Shown here one piece after another: positions 54,846 through 64,000 of a DNA stretch of 64,000 nt (the stretch's first letter is position 1; each line of letters begins with the position of its first letter). The DNA comes from Escallonia rubra. Lineage: Eukaryota; Streptophyta; Magnoliopsida; Escalloniales; Escalloniaceae. Location of the stretch: the NCBI GenBank assembly GCA_033065855.1, contig JAVXUO010002267.1:1-64000 (forward strand). Reading direction: 5' to 3'. Below the pieces are notes generated by a model. The model made no database searches. It saw nothing but the letters and a program-made list of their open reading frames with translations, and was not told the DNA's origin. A program made the position numbers and the translations under genes.

Positions 54846-57449
54846 TATAAAACTCTATCTAATCACCATACTATATTAGGTCCTAATTCTGATTATTAAC
54901 ACCCCAAAAGCACTTTAAAGTAATAGGATTTTTAGAACTCTATCTTTGTGTCACGTAGGATTTTCTAGGAATCTTTTCCTTCTGACACGTAAGCTTTAAC
55001 TTTGCATGTGGTAGTTTCCCTACTTAATTGGTCTCTTTATTTAGAGTCGAACTTTTTTGAATCGGATATATAAGATTTAAGAATCCTATTTGTTTTGGTG
55101 TTCTTTTTTTTTCCCCTACCTTATTTAACTTTTTTTTTATGATTTATTATTAAAAAATTCGTAGGTATAATTTGCCCTATATTTTGTGAACTTTACAAAG
55201 CTAAGAAACCAATCATACACCTTGTAAAACTCTACCTCATCATTATACTTATATATTAGATCTTAGTTTTGATTATTAACACCTCAAAGTACTTTAAAAT
55301 AATATATAAAATCTCAAAAATATAAAATACGAAATCTTCCATACTTACTAACTCTTTATTATGATTTTATTATTAAAAACTTTATAGATATTGTTGATTA
55401 CTACACGTAAGATTTGTAATACGTAACACGTATGTATTTGGAAGAAGTCTTTGTTAAAGATCAACGAGACGTCTTTGGGGCCCATTCATAACGTGTTCAA
55501 GACGCCTTTATGTGCTGGTGTTTTTGCTAAAGTCAAAATGATCTAAAAGATAATTATGTTGTCTGCTGGTGTTTTTGTTAAAGTCAAAAAGATAAAAAGA
55601 AGATTGCACCAAGTCAAAAAGATAATTATGTTGTCGTTCCAGGAAAGACTCCTACTCCTACTCCTACTGCCAAGATATGTCCAAGTAATTCTTGTGGACT
55701 TCCGATTCCCATACTCAGCATTATATATTATTATTATTATTACTACTCGAGTTGGTTTTATTTTTAAGAAACGGGAGAATTTTATTTAAATAACATCTTG
55801 TTGCGTCGTACATCTTGGGTTAATGTTCCTACTAATATTGTGGTACATCTTGGGTTAACGATCCTAGCTAGTAACCCTATTGTTGATCATCTGCCTGCTT
55901 TGTCATTTGATCAACACAAAAGTTTATTCTCCTGTAAGTATAAAAAACGCGAATCTACCAAGTACGTTTAAGAAATTCTCTGCTGTCAAAAATCAGCGTG
56001 TCGAATAAAAGGGCGGGGCGGATATCATTTAAAAGGAAGTGGACAATGCTACGATGGTTTTATTGCTCGAGTTGGTGCCTGTGGAAGAGAGTAGACTCAT
56101 GCCATCCATTATCGGGCCTTGTCCAGGTGCCTAGAGAAGCACCATGCATACAGCAATTTGATCCTGCTGGTCAAAGAACCTGAATTTACTTTATTGGTAG
56201 TAGACTCATCTTCACCTCGTTAGCCGCAAGCCAGGTAGACTTACTTTGGAGCCCTTGGTTATAGATTATTTTATAGGTTATGGGTCGGCGGAGCAGACAC
56301 TATTTATAGATTATTTTTCTTTGTTTTCTTTTAGTACCCTTTCCTCTGATCCCAATTAGATACCACCGACAAGGGTTGAAATTTCCGACCTTTGGCTTTT
56401 AGAGATTTATGCGCCATGGGTCATTCATGGCATTAACTACAAAGTATTGACATGGATGACCAGGTTAAGCTTCAACTTCAGTGGTAATTCCATCCTATAT
56501 GATGCTTTGCCACCTTGGCAAGGACGGGCAAAGGTCTCTCGTAACACCGAACTAGCCCTTTTGTAGCAACACGAAGTTCCCACATTGAGGTCTTGATTCG
56601 GCATCTTCCTTATATGCCTAACGAAATCCATGCTTTTGAATGATCGATTGCTCATTTTTGCAAATATCCCCGATCTTAAGGAAAAAAGGGTCACGTAGGA
56701 TCAATAGTTCTGGCTCGGAAGCTACAGAAAAATTGATCATCACAGGAGGCTGCAGTGGGATGCTGCTTTCACGGTGTTCGAGGCCAGAAACACTACTTCT
56801 TGTCAAGTAATCATCTATATCATTATGAAGGAAGAGCACCCTTATGGTGAAACTTTTTTGGAACTTCCAACTATACCGCTTCAAAATATACTGACTTCAA
56901 ATTAAAACAAAGTTAATCAAGGTCAATGTTGGAGCATTCTCAATATTTAATAAATAACTGATCCAACCCACTATAGTTAAAACTTTTTCTTCATCCCCAT
57001 TATACCAATTACTCCACCAACATATCCATAATTCTTCTCCATTTTTATGCTCCTTCTTTCTTGGCCCTAAATTTCATGGTAAAGGCCCTTAGAAGTATGG
57101 ACAACTCTTTCCGTCCTTACAAGTATCATATGAGGACATATTGAGATAAGAGCGCTTTGAATGGTATCCTAACGTCGCCCTATTAGAGGCCATCAGAATA
57201 AGCTACATAGACACACACAAGCAACTCAACAAGGATAAGGCCTAAGAAGGCACAAATAAGCATCCTCTAAATTGTACCACATCAGATCCTATCGGGATAC
57301 TTTTCTGTGTTCTTATAGATCTTGTAGGGCACTACTTAGCGTCACAAGATAAATCTTCTTAAAAAATATTATTTACAATTTTTTGTTCAACATCCAATAT
57401 TCAACAAATGAGCTCGCACTAAACCATTTTCAAAACAGAAAAAACTAAT
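54846..57449. other. Sequence between the 450-bp direct repeats
   Basis: Contains two more AT-rich family members (near 54850 and 55215), a short direct repeat GTCTGCTGGTGTTTTTG(C/T)TAAAGTCAAAA near 55515 and 55560, a (CTACTC)n-like run near 55650, and unassigned frames at 55998-56183 (plus) and 56437-56884 (minus). I recognise no domain in them. Confidence 0.4.
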
Positions 57450-57897
57450 AGTCAACATATCATAAGCGCATATGATACAAAGTTTGTCGTCTATCGCAGA
57501 AACAAGTGAGCAACTTCAAAGATCTAGTTGTGTAAGGCTGCACTGTTCCAGGAATATGCTGGACATAGCTATAATGTCAAAAATGGATGAAGATAGCTTC
57601 AAACCTTGCAAAGCACCACAAGCATCACAGATTACTGATTAACTTTCCATTAGCATTTACATGACTTTTGAAGAGTTGAGTTCCATCCAATTTAACTACA
57701 AGGAAATGCTAAATTAGACAAATGGATAGTTACTCAAGTATCCAATAGAATTTCAACTCATCAAACACAGGCAAAATAACCTATGATTTTAAGTTAGGTA
57801 GCAAGGACACATACATTGCGACAACAACTGGTACACCAGACATCATAATTTCCAAAAATCCAAATTTTGGCTGCTGTAGATACTACAAAAATTTTAA
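57450..57897 (+). repeat. 450-bp direct repeat, copy 2
   Basis: Counterpart of 54395-54845. The repeat pair is 3,055 bp apart, start to start. Confidence 0.8.
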
Positions 57898-58189
57898 CAC
57901 ACCTTTATTACGTGCGCGCGTGTGCAATAAAAAATAAACATCAATTGTAACAGCTAAATTTTGTTCAAAATGGATGAGAAAGAAAGATAGTAACACAAAA
58001 AAGTCTCAACGGTAACAAGAAAGCAACCGGATGTATTAATAGTATAAAGTACCAAGACTAGAGTCTTAAAGACGAAAAAATGACATGATACCAAACGCAT
58101 GTTGGACATGTCTTATATAGCTAGATGGGTTTGTAAACGAGGCCGAAAATGTTGACTTATCTTCCTTTGGACCGGTAAGTTTGGATGCT

Positions 58190-58574
58190 TTCGGTAACAA
58201 AAAATAAGGGAACGTTTTGGCAAAGTATGCCAGTGATTATTATTCCGACAAGTTTATCATACTTGACTAGGAAAGGGATTTTGTGAAAAATAAATAGCAT
58301 AATTCTCAACTCGGCTTAGAGAATTTGTTGAGTGATCGGGTGAACATGGATACGGTCTTTGATCCGGATGAGTTGCAAGAAATGTTACTGGATGATGTTC
58401 AAGGTAAAAAATCCACAAAAGTGTTGAAAAAAATTGACATGTTCAACTTGTAGATGATCCACGTGCTTTACACCTCAAAGGAGATTGCTAAGAATGTTCT
58501 TGCGATCGAAAGAAGGGAGCTAACCCCTCGATGATGAAGATTATTTAGAGTCATAAATCAAGTTTAAAGGGGGG
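58190..58574 (+). pseudogene. Decayed copia-like 3' internal region ending in a polypurine tract
   Basis: Broken coding-like sequence (for example TVFDPDELQEMLLDDVQGKK and YTSKEIAKNVLAIERRELTP) runs into AAAGGGGGG (58566-58574), a polypurine tract placed directly before an LTR start. Coding identity is not certain; the tract position is the main evidence. Confidence 0.4.
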
Positions 58575-59233
58575 TGTTGAAAAAATAAACTTGATTTATT
58601 TAAATGCAATTGAGGTGGGTGTATTAGTGGCATGTTCAGTGATCATTTGTCATGTGTTGGTGGTGTGTTAATAACGTGTTAGTAGTTCATGTGGTTCAAA
58701 TGCACTAGTAGTGTGTTTATGACGTTGAGTAGTTGGCTAATATATGCTATTAAAGTAGTGGGTATGTCTAGGAGTTCCTTAGAAGCATTATTAAAAAATA
58801 TAAGATGGTGCAAGTAAAGTGCATGGTGCAAGTGTAAGAAGTAGAGATAAAATTTTAGTTTAATTGCGTGTTCTTTTCAAGATGTCTTCATATCTTCTTC
58901 ACTTTTACTACGAGTGTGAGTGTGAGTTTGAGCAACATCTTGTCTCCAACATTTATGAGGTCCAGATAAAGCTTAGTTCTAAACTCTAATACCACTTTTC
59001 TATACTGTTCATGCTTCTCCCTCATACATAAAATGATTAGGCATCAGAGACCCTCCGCCGGACACCACTCCAGCTAGGTAACTTATTATTTGTCTCATGT
59101 TATGCAAATCAATCAGAGAGCTTGAAGGTCCCCCAGATTTCTTCTATGAAAACTTAAAAATTGTTTCATCTTAGTAGGCTTTGGCTTTCCTATTTAAGCA
59201 TTATAATTTTAAGCTATTGAATACAATTTCAAC
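58575..59233 (+). mobile_element. Copia-type LTR flanked by PPT (left) and PBS (right)
   Basis: It starts TGTTGAAA (58575) and ends TTTCAACA (59233), exact 8-bp inverted ends. A polypurine tract abuts the left, which is the layout of a 3' LTR. A primer-binding-site-like TGGTATCGGAGT lies 17 bases to the right, which is the layout of a 5' LTR. One LTR shared by two internal regions is what a tandem element pair leaves after unequal recombination. Confidence 0.7.
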
Positions 59234-59250
59234 ATTAACAAAATTTATCA

Positions 59251-59262
59251 TGGTATCGGAGT
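59251..59262 (+). promoter_or_regulatory. Degenerate Met-tRNA primer-binding site
   Basis: TGGTATCGGAGT against the canonical TGGTATCAGAGC, after the TTTATCA spacer common in copia elements. Confidence 0.6.
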
Positions 59263-59539
59263 ACGACAAGATCATGTTTTGAGAGTCATTTTTCTTTTGT
59301 AAATTTGGCAGATGCCTTACGCTGCTTACGCAGCCAATTTTCCTTCCTTTCTAGAACTTTGATCCACCGTAATGCTGATCTACTTTCTCTCATATTCTTT
59401 AGGATTTGTTTGCACCAATTACCTAGACATTAGCAATTGCTGCAATTTTGTTTGCACCTACTACTCTTTTATTTTCACTAAAAATAGTTTTTTGCACCTT
59501 TATTTTGATATAGCATGGTCTCTTTTTATCGAGTTTATA

Positions 59540-60060
59540 AATCTGGATACTCATGTTTTACCAACTTTGTGTATATTAACGGAATCTGGAACCACGTGTT
59601 CTCATTCTATACCTGACACGTGAAGTTAGACACATAAACTACTTCTATTTTGTCCGGTCTGTGAATCTGGACCCATTCTTTTCTTATCCAATATATAAAT
59701 TTCAATGCATAACTATTCTCATTTTCGTGTCGGATTTGTGACATTAGGCACGTCATTTATCCTTCTTTTTTCCATATTGTGAATCTATATGCTCATCTTT
59801 TTCCTTTCATTTAGTTCTTGAATTTGGATGAATGTTTTTTTTTTTTGTCATTTTTCTGTATGATTTGTAAATCTGACATACAAATGTCATTCCACCTTTA
59901 GTCGGTGAATCTGGACTCATCTTTTCTTTTCACCGGGCCTGTGAACCTAGACGCACCTCTCTTACTTATTTGGTCCGGTTTGTGAACGTGGATGCCGACC
60001 ATCTATCATCTTTCATCCGGCTTCTAGTAAAACTAGATGCATCTCAACTAATATATGAAA
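59540..60060 (+). repeat. Degenerate minisatellite, unit about 55-65 bp
   Basis: Phrases of the form TCCGGTTTGTGAATCTGGAC...CATCTTTTC(TT) recur near 59575, 59658, 59727, 59778, 59815, 59865, 59902, 59937 and 59972 with heavy divergence. The plus-strand frame 59970-60224 overlaps the end and is not convincing. Confidence 0.6.
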
Positions 60061-60224
60061 GTGGACTTGCTAAGTTTCATCATTGGTACGAGCTACTGTG
60101 CACACGTAATGCGTGTTTGGTTCCATCATTGTATAACTCCTCACCACTTTTTAAACAGTATTTGATAAAAATTAGGAAAACACATTCAACATTACGGCAC
60201 CAAAGGGATTCTTTCTATATTTAG

Positions 60225-61288
60225 AATTCAATCCTAAACGTGTATTTATATTCTATTCCTCTTCCAATACTTTTTCTAATTGTTTTCCTAAGACTTCAGT
60301 CATATCCCCGCAAAATATGATATACATATAGAAATGTTACTATTTATTCACATAAAAGGTTTAAATTTGACACAATTTTTTTTATTATAGGCAGATGTAG
60401 ATAATTTTTTCAATCAAACATACTCTACCCCTTCCGCCTCAGGATTCTCAACTGGTTTTTTTTGTTTTTTTGGTGTAGAACATACATTGCATTAATTAAG
60501 ATAATAATGTATAGACAAAAAGAGCACATAATAAAGGTTTGACTCTGGAAGCAAAGTACAGCAAATATAGCCAAGAAAGCACAAACAGCATGGCCGACAT
60601 GACTTCGGAGGAAAGCATAAAACATAAATATTACCATTGTTGGATTTTGAAAATCCATATCAAATGCTAACAGGGTGGAAGAGATGTAACATGGCATCAT
60701 TTCCAGGGCCCGCTCCAAATGGCAGTTTACATTACTGCCACGGTTATCACCAGATCCATTGGAGAGGATTCTAATTGTACGGAAAGAAAGAATTGGATGC
60801 CACTCGTCCTCTCATTTTTTAATCGGACCCGTTACAGCCATGGTCACGGTGCTGCCTCTAAAGACTTGGTATGACTAAACAACCCACCCACTTGGTAGTT
60901 TGGTTGAATTGATTGTTTTAAAGGAAGAGTGTTAGGATTGGGTAGTTTGGAAAGTTGACTTTGTGAGGAATTGGGAAAGAGGGGTGGAGTTAAAATTAGG
61001 GCTTTGGAGGAAGATAGTGGTGAAATCTCCATGAGACCATTTTTCCCTATCATATACATCATTCTCCCACCACCTCCTTTCCCTCCCCTGTTTTTCCTTT
61101 ACCACCACTAGACATAGACATACCTCCTCTCACACCACCTCACATAATACGCCTAACCCTAACCCTTTGGCACTTCTCCCCTCTTCCCCACCTAATAATG
61201 AACACAATACTCCTATGCCCCCAGTTCTTCATGACGCTGGTCGCCCGACCCCCACACGCAAAGCACCGGGTTACTTCAAGACTACTAC
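60225..61288. other. Unassigned sequence, minor frames
   Basis: The 97-codon minus frame at 60425-60718 starts MERALEMMPCYISSTLLAFD and has hydrophobic stretches, but I recognise no family. The region 60830-61250 is Pro/Thr-rich in one frame and could be decayed copia polyprotein linker. Nothing firm. Confidence 0.35.
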
Positions 61289-61660
61289 GTGTCTATTGCC
61301 CGTTCTGATTCATCTTCGGCTGCCAAACAAGGTATATGTCATCCTCTTGCTCTTTCCTTAAGCTATCATCGTTTCTCTTTGCCTTACAAAGCTTTCCTTA
61401 CTACTCTAAATGTTACATATGAGCCTATCATTTTCCACGAAGCCATGAAATTTCAAAAGAATGGTGAGATCTAATGCAATCCAAAATTGTAAAACTCACT
61501 TTAAGGAACTTGGCTACTAGGGAGGCTGCAAGTTTCTCGGTTTCTTGGAAGTTAACGTAGATCTGTTTACGAGTTCTAGCCAGCTTGAATGCTGCACAAA
61601 CTTCCGAGGCTGACTATCTCGCAATAGTTCCAGTTAAGAATTTTCATTGGTGTTAGGGGG
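61289..61660 (+). pseudogene. Decayed Ty1/copia polyprotein fragment (integrase-RT linker)
   Basis: The frame has HPLALSLSYHRFSLPYKAFL and YEPIIFHEAMKF, matching the linker before copia reverse transcriptase (typically YPLxxxLSYxxFSPSxxAFL ... EPxxFxEAxxxxxWRDAM). A one-base shift then breaks it at the WRDAM position. A further piece, AQTSEADYLAIV near 61600, recalls the RNase H end (SSAEAEYxALA). It fits being the internal part of the element whose LTR is at 58575. Confidence 0.55.
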
Positions 61661-62090
61661 TTGTTGGCTGACAACGCCCGAAACCCAAATACTGTACATG
61701 ACCACTTTGACAAAAGGGGTTTATATAGAGATTAAGAGGTCTATTTTTCTTCTGATAGCCGAGAGAGGGGTGAAAAGGGAGTCAATAGTATTTCTACTAA
61801 GAGGAGACTAATAAGGAGACAGGGAAGATAAGCTGCGCCTCTCCTCCGTTTGATAGCACAGAAAAAAATGCACGAGTTTGGTTTCGAGATTTTGCTTCCA
61901 TCATATAAATGCGAAAGAGCAAAGTTATGTGGTCTGCACGTTTTATGTTTCTTTTGTAGAAGAACTGAGTTATGGCAATCAACATGAGCTCAACATGTTC
62001 CCTTTTCAGCTGCAGAAATTAGGAGTTAGAACACAGTACTAAAAGTATTGTGAAATACAAGCAGCAGTGAAGCAGAATTAGAACATTCAA
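61661..62090. other. Unassigned sequence
   Basis: No gene or repeat recognised. Confidence 0.35.
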
Positions 62091-62395
62091 GAAGAGAGAG
62101 AGAGAGATAAAGGGAGACCTAGGTGATCCTGATGGTGGGCTGTAGCTTCCATTTTTTGCTTCTTTAATTTCTTGCAGGGGGATCATCATCTAAATGCAGA
62201 TGTAGTGTATCAGTTCAGAGACACTACGGCCATGGCTGCTAGTATGGAGTAAACTGTGATAAATTCTGGTTTAATTTGGTGTACTGAAATTCAGCTCACA
62301 GAATAAAAATGGAGGGAATAGAAGAGAGAGAGAGGGAAAGAGAACAGAATTCAGTAGAGAGAGAAGGAAATGGGTCTCTGATTTCACATGCCTTC
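62091..62395. other. 3' flank of TNL copy B (paralogous to 21608-21893)
   Basis: About 300 bp similar to the displaced flank of copy A. Includes GA-rich tracts at both ends. It gives the undisturbed reference arrangement, with the resistance gene's 3' end only about 150 bp further on. Confidence 0.8.
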
Positions 62396-62945
62396 CTGTT
62401 ACATCTGAAATTTTAAAATGGAAATGAAAAGATAGGCGGTAAATTCAAAATACATAATGGTCGCTAAAGACAAGGCAACGGCCAACCGGCACCGTTACGG
62501 CCTTTGGTGTAAATGACTAAACGGTACCGTCTCCCTCGGCGCGAAAGCGGATCTCTTCTTGATCCTGATTCTCAGTGGATCCTTCTCTGTCGTGGCTTCA
62601 TCATGTTGCCAACTCTGATTCTCTGTATCCTCTATTGCCTCCTGCGCAGAGCCGTAGTAGTGATGGCAGATAATCTAGTGCTCTTTTCAGAATGGATCTC
62701 GCCGGCTCCCCCTTTGAGTTTTCTACTGCCGCCTCGTTACAGGAGTCCGATTCTATGGCAAAGTGCTTGCGAGATTCTGGACTATTGTTGAATTCGACTC
62801 TAACGCGCTCCATTAGGCAGGATTCCGGAGTACTTCTTTGGTATTCCAGGGAGACGAACTTCATATAAGGCTTTTCTCCCGGGCCAAATTTATACTCGTA
62901 GAAAGCTCTAGAAAAAGTCTCCCGGTATCTATCACTTAAAAAACT

Positions 62946-63582
62946 GATGTAGGAAGGGTGAAATCGATGATTGGGGTTTGCATCCACGAAAATAAAGGAT
63001 TTTGAGGTTCTTCAGCAATTCAAAGGAGGGAGGAAGTTGTATGACAGCAGTTCCATCTGCATGAAGCTCCTCTAGGCGTCCCAAATTTCCTAGATTCTCT
63101 GGCAGTTTGCTGAGCTTTGAGCAGCCATAGAAACGAAGAATCCTTAGAGAGTGCAAACTGCAAATGCTACTCGGCAGACTACGAAGGAATTTGCATGTAG
63201 ATAAATCTATCAATTTTAGGTGTTTGAGGCGTTCAATTGATAAGGGAAGCTCTTTTATAGCAGTTCCATCTAAATAAAGCTCAGATAACCTATCCATATC
63301 TCCTTGAATGTCTGGAAACCTGTCGAGTCTTTTACAGTCGGAGAGAACAAGCTTCTCAAGAGACACCAGTTGAATATTGTCTGGAAGCCTTCTCAGATTT
63401 GTGCAGCCTCCCAAGTTTAAGAGAACAAGTTTATCGTGAAATGCTATAGATTGGTCGACCTGTTTCAAACTCGTGCACTGCTCAAGAACCAACTTTTGAA
63501 GGTTCGGAATGTCCCTAAAGTCTGGTGTCTGAATTAGCTTCTGTGAGTGACTAAGATCGATGAATTCCAGCTTGTTTACTCT
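62946..63582 (-). pseudogene. TNL copy B exon 4: truncated LRR region
   Basis: Opens RVNKLEFIDLSHSQKLIQTP and has the same repeat order as copy A (LEKLVLSDCKRLDRFPDI, LYLDGTAIKELPLSIERLK). Differences are mostly in solvent-exposed positions. About seven LRRs remain before the deletion junction near 62950. Confidence 0.85.
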
Positions 63583-63758
63583 CTGTTCAAACAATGAAGA
63601 AATGATATTTATCCTGTATCACTACTATGCGTTAAGAGATATCAAAGCATGCATCGAAACATAAGCCAGGTTAATAGCGCAATGATGAGACTCATTCCTT
63701 TGTTAGATAATCTCTCAGGTTCGCAACGATCGAAAAGACACATCAGAAGAGATTGTAC

Positions 63759-64000
63759 CTTTCTTTTAGCCCAAATTTGTTCAAGGCGGCTAAAAGGCAT
63801 TTCAAGCCCAACAAGGTTTGCCGCTTCAAAACTTGGTGGTAGAGATTTTGAAGGATATCGATGCCAGTAAAGCCAACGTAACTGATTCGGAAAATATTCA
63901 ATACCTTGAGATACGCCATGGAATTGTAGTAGCCTTAGACTGTCCATCTTTCTTAAGGCGTCACTGCTGAATTCTACGTATGTTGCCTCTGGTAAGACCA
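63759..64000 (-). CDS. TNL copy B exon 3 (partial, runs off the window)
   Basis: Open from the donor at 63759|63758 to the window edge. At the edge the frame reads VLPEATYVEFSSDALRKMDS, matching PEPTELDFSSDTLQRMDK of copy A. Confidence 0.85.

Larger units (their letters stand above)
62601..64000 (-). pseudogene. TNL resistance gene copy B, internally deleted, continues beyond window
   Basis: Paralog of copy A. Exon 3 (63759 to beyond 64000) reads LRKMDSLRLLQFHGVSQGIE, then LRWLYWHRYPSKSLPPSF; donor AAAG|GTACAA. Exon 4 starts at 63582 after GAACAG and matches copy A closely up to GCKPQSSISPFL near 62950. There the sequence diverges and stops at 62932. It continues out of frame into a tail (62601-62987) ending KGEPARSILKRALDYLPSLL, equivalent to the end of copy A exon 5. 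The second half of the LRRs, intron 4 and the C-JID start, about 3.5 kb in copy A, are deleted. The TIR and NB-ARC exons lie outside the window. Confidence 0.85.

Noticed and set aside
54395-57897. LTR retrotransposon with the 450-bp direct repeats as LTRs
   Set aside because: The repeats lack TG...CA ends, a PBS after the left copy and a PPT before the right copy, and the interior has no recognisable gag-pol.
61145-61165. CCTAACCCTAACCC, telomere-like
   Set aside because: Only two repeats, and the plant telomere unit is CCCTAAA. Chance.
1-64000. CRISPR array, rRNA, tRNA or bacterial operon features
   Set aside because: The sequence is eukaryotic plant DNA. I saw no tRNA-like or rRNA-like blocks; the tandem repeats have no spacer-repeat structure of a CRISPR.

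Overview
This window is nuclear DNA of a eudicot flowering plant. The evidence is a TIR-NBS-LRR (TNL) resistance gene with plant-type introns, plant transposon families (hAT, CACTA, Mutator-like, Ty3/gypsy and Ty1/copia LTR elements, L1-type LINE), and fragments of plant genes: lipoxygenase, GH35 beta-galactosidase, NPF transporter, ARF and PPR. TNL genes are known to be missing from grasses, which argues against a cereal. I cannot name the species. No complete, clearly functional host gene lies inside the window. It is a transposon-dense resistance-gene cluster.

Layout. 0-2.9 kb: an open hAT transposase (BED zinc finger, RICESLEEPER-like). 3-9 kb: mostly anonymous, with a 167-bp tandem repeat, simple repeats and a possible small inverted-repeat element. 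9.0-10.4 kb: a probable Tat/Ogre-type LTR. 11.2-13.2 kb: a decayed LINE on the minus strand. 13.4-21.6 kb: a three-level nest. A decayed Ty3/gypsy element has a solo LTR (16258-20526, 5-bp duplication) inserted in its protease region. That LTR holds a hAT-like element (17088-19056) carrying the promoter and first exon of a 9-lipoxygenase gene and probably an F-box-associated fragment.

21.9-31.9 kb: a 10-kb Mutator-like composite, the most unusual object here. It has 150-bp terminal inverted repeats and pieces of at least five genes. One piece is a 1.1-kb inverted repeat built around a beta-galactosidase exon, with a PI-PLC-X gene fragment in its loop. A CACTA element with an exact TTA duplication is nested inside. 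The composite separates the last exon of TNL copy A (from 32.0 kb) from its former 3' flank (21.6-21.9 kb). This was inferred by comparison with TNL copy B at the right end, where the same two segments lie about 150 bp apart.

32.0-39.5 kb: TNL copy A on the minus strand, with all five exons recognisable and in compatible phases. Exon 2 carries a one-base frameshift and has lost the GT of its 3' splice donor, so it is probably a pseudogene. A 231-bp tandem repeat organised as a 462-bp higher-order dimer sits directly upstream (39.66-41.5 kb). It repeats W-box/TGA-like and G-box motifs. 43-44.5 kb: more gene fragments, including an in-frame candidate chimera of an ALDH2B mitochondrial presequence exon with an RNase H1 hybrid-binding exon. 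44.7-54.4 kb: AT-rich repeat family and a 4.4-kb tandem duplication, interrupted by a 1.9-kb Pack-MULE with an ARF fragment (46236-48158). 54.4-62 kb: a 450-bp direct-repeat pair, an LTR flanked by a polypurine tract on one side and a primer-binding site on the other, a degenerate minisatellite and copia remnants. 62.1-64 kb: TNL copy B, minus strand, internally deleted and running off the window.

The host gene content is one defence-gene family. Almost everything else is transposons, several of which have shuffled exons. All assignments come from reading motifs by eye; no database or alignment was run.
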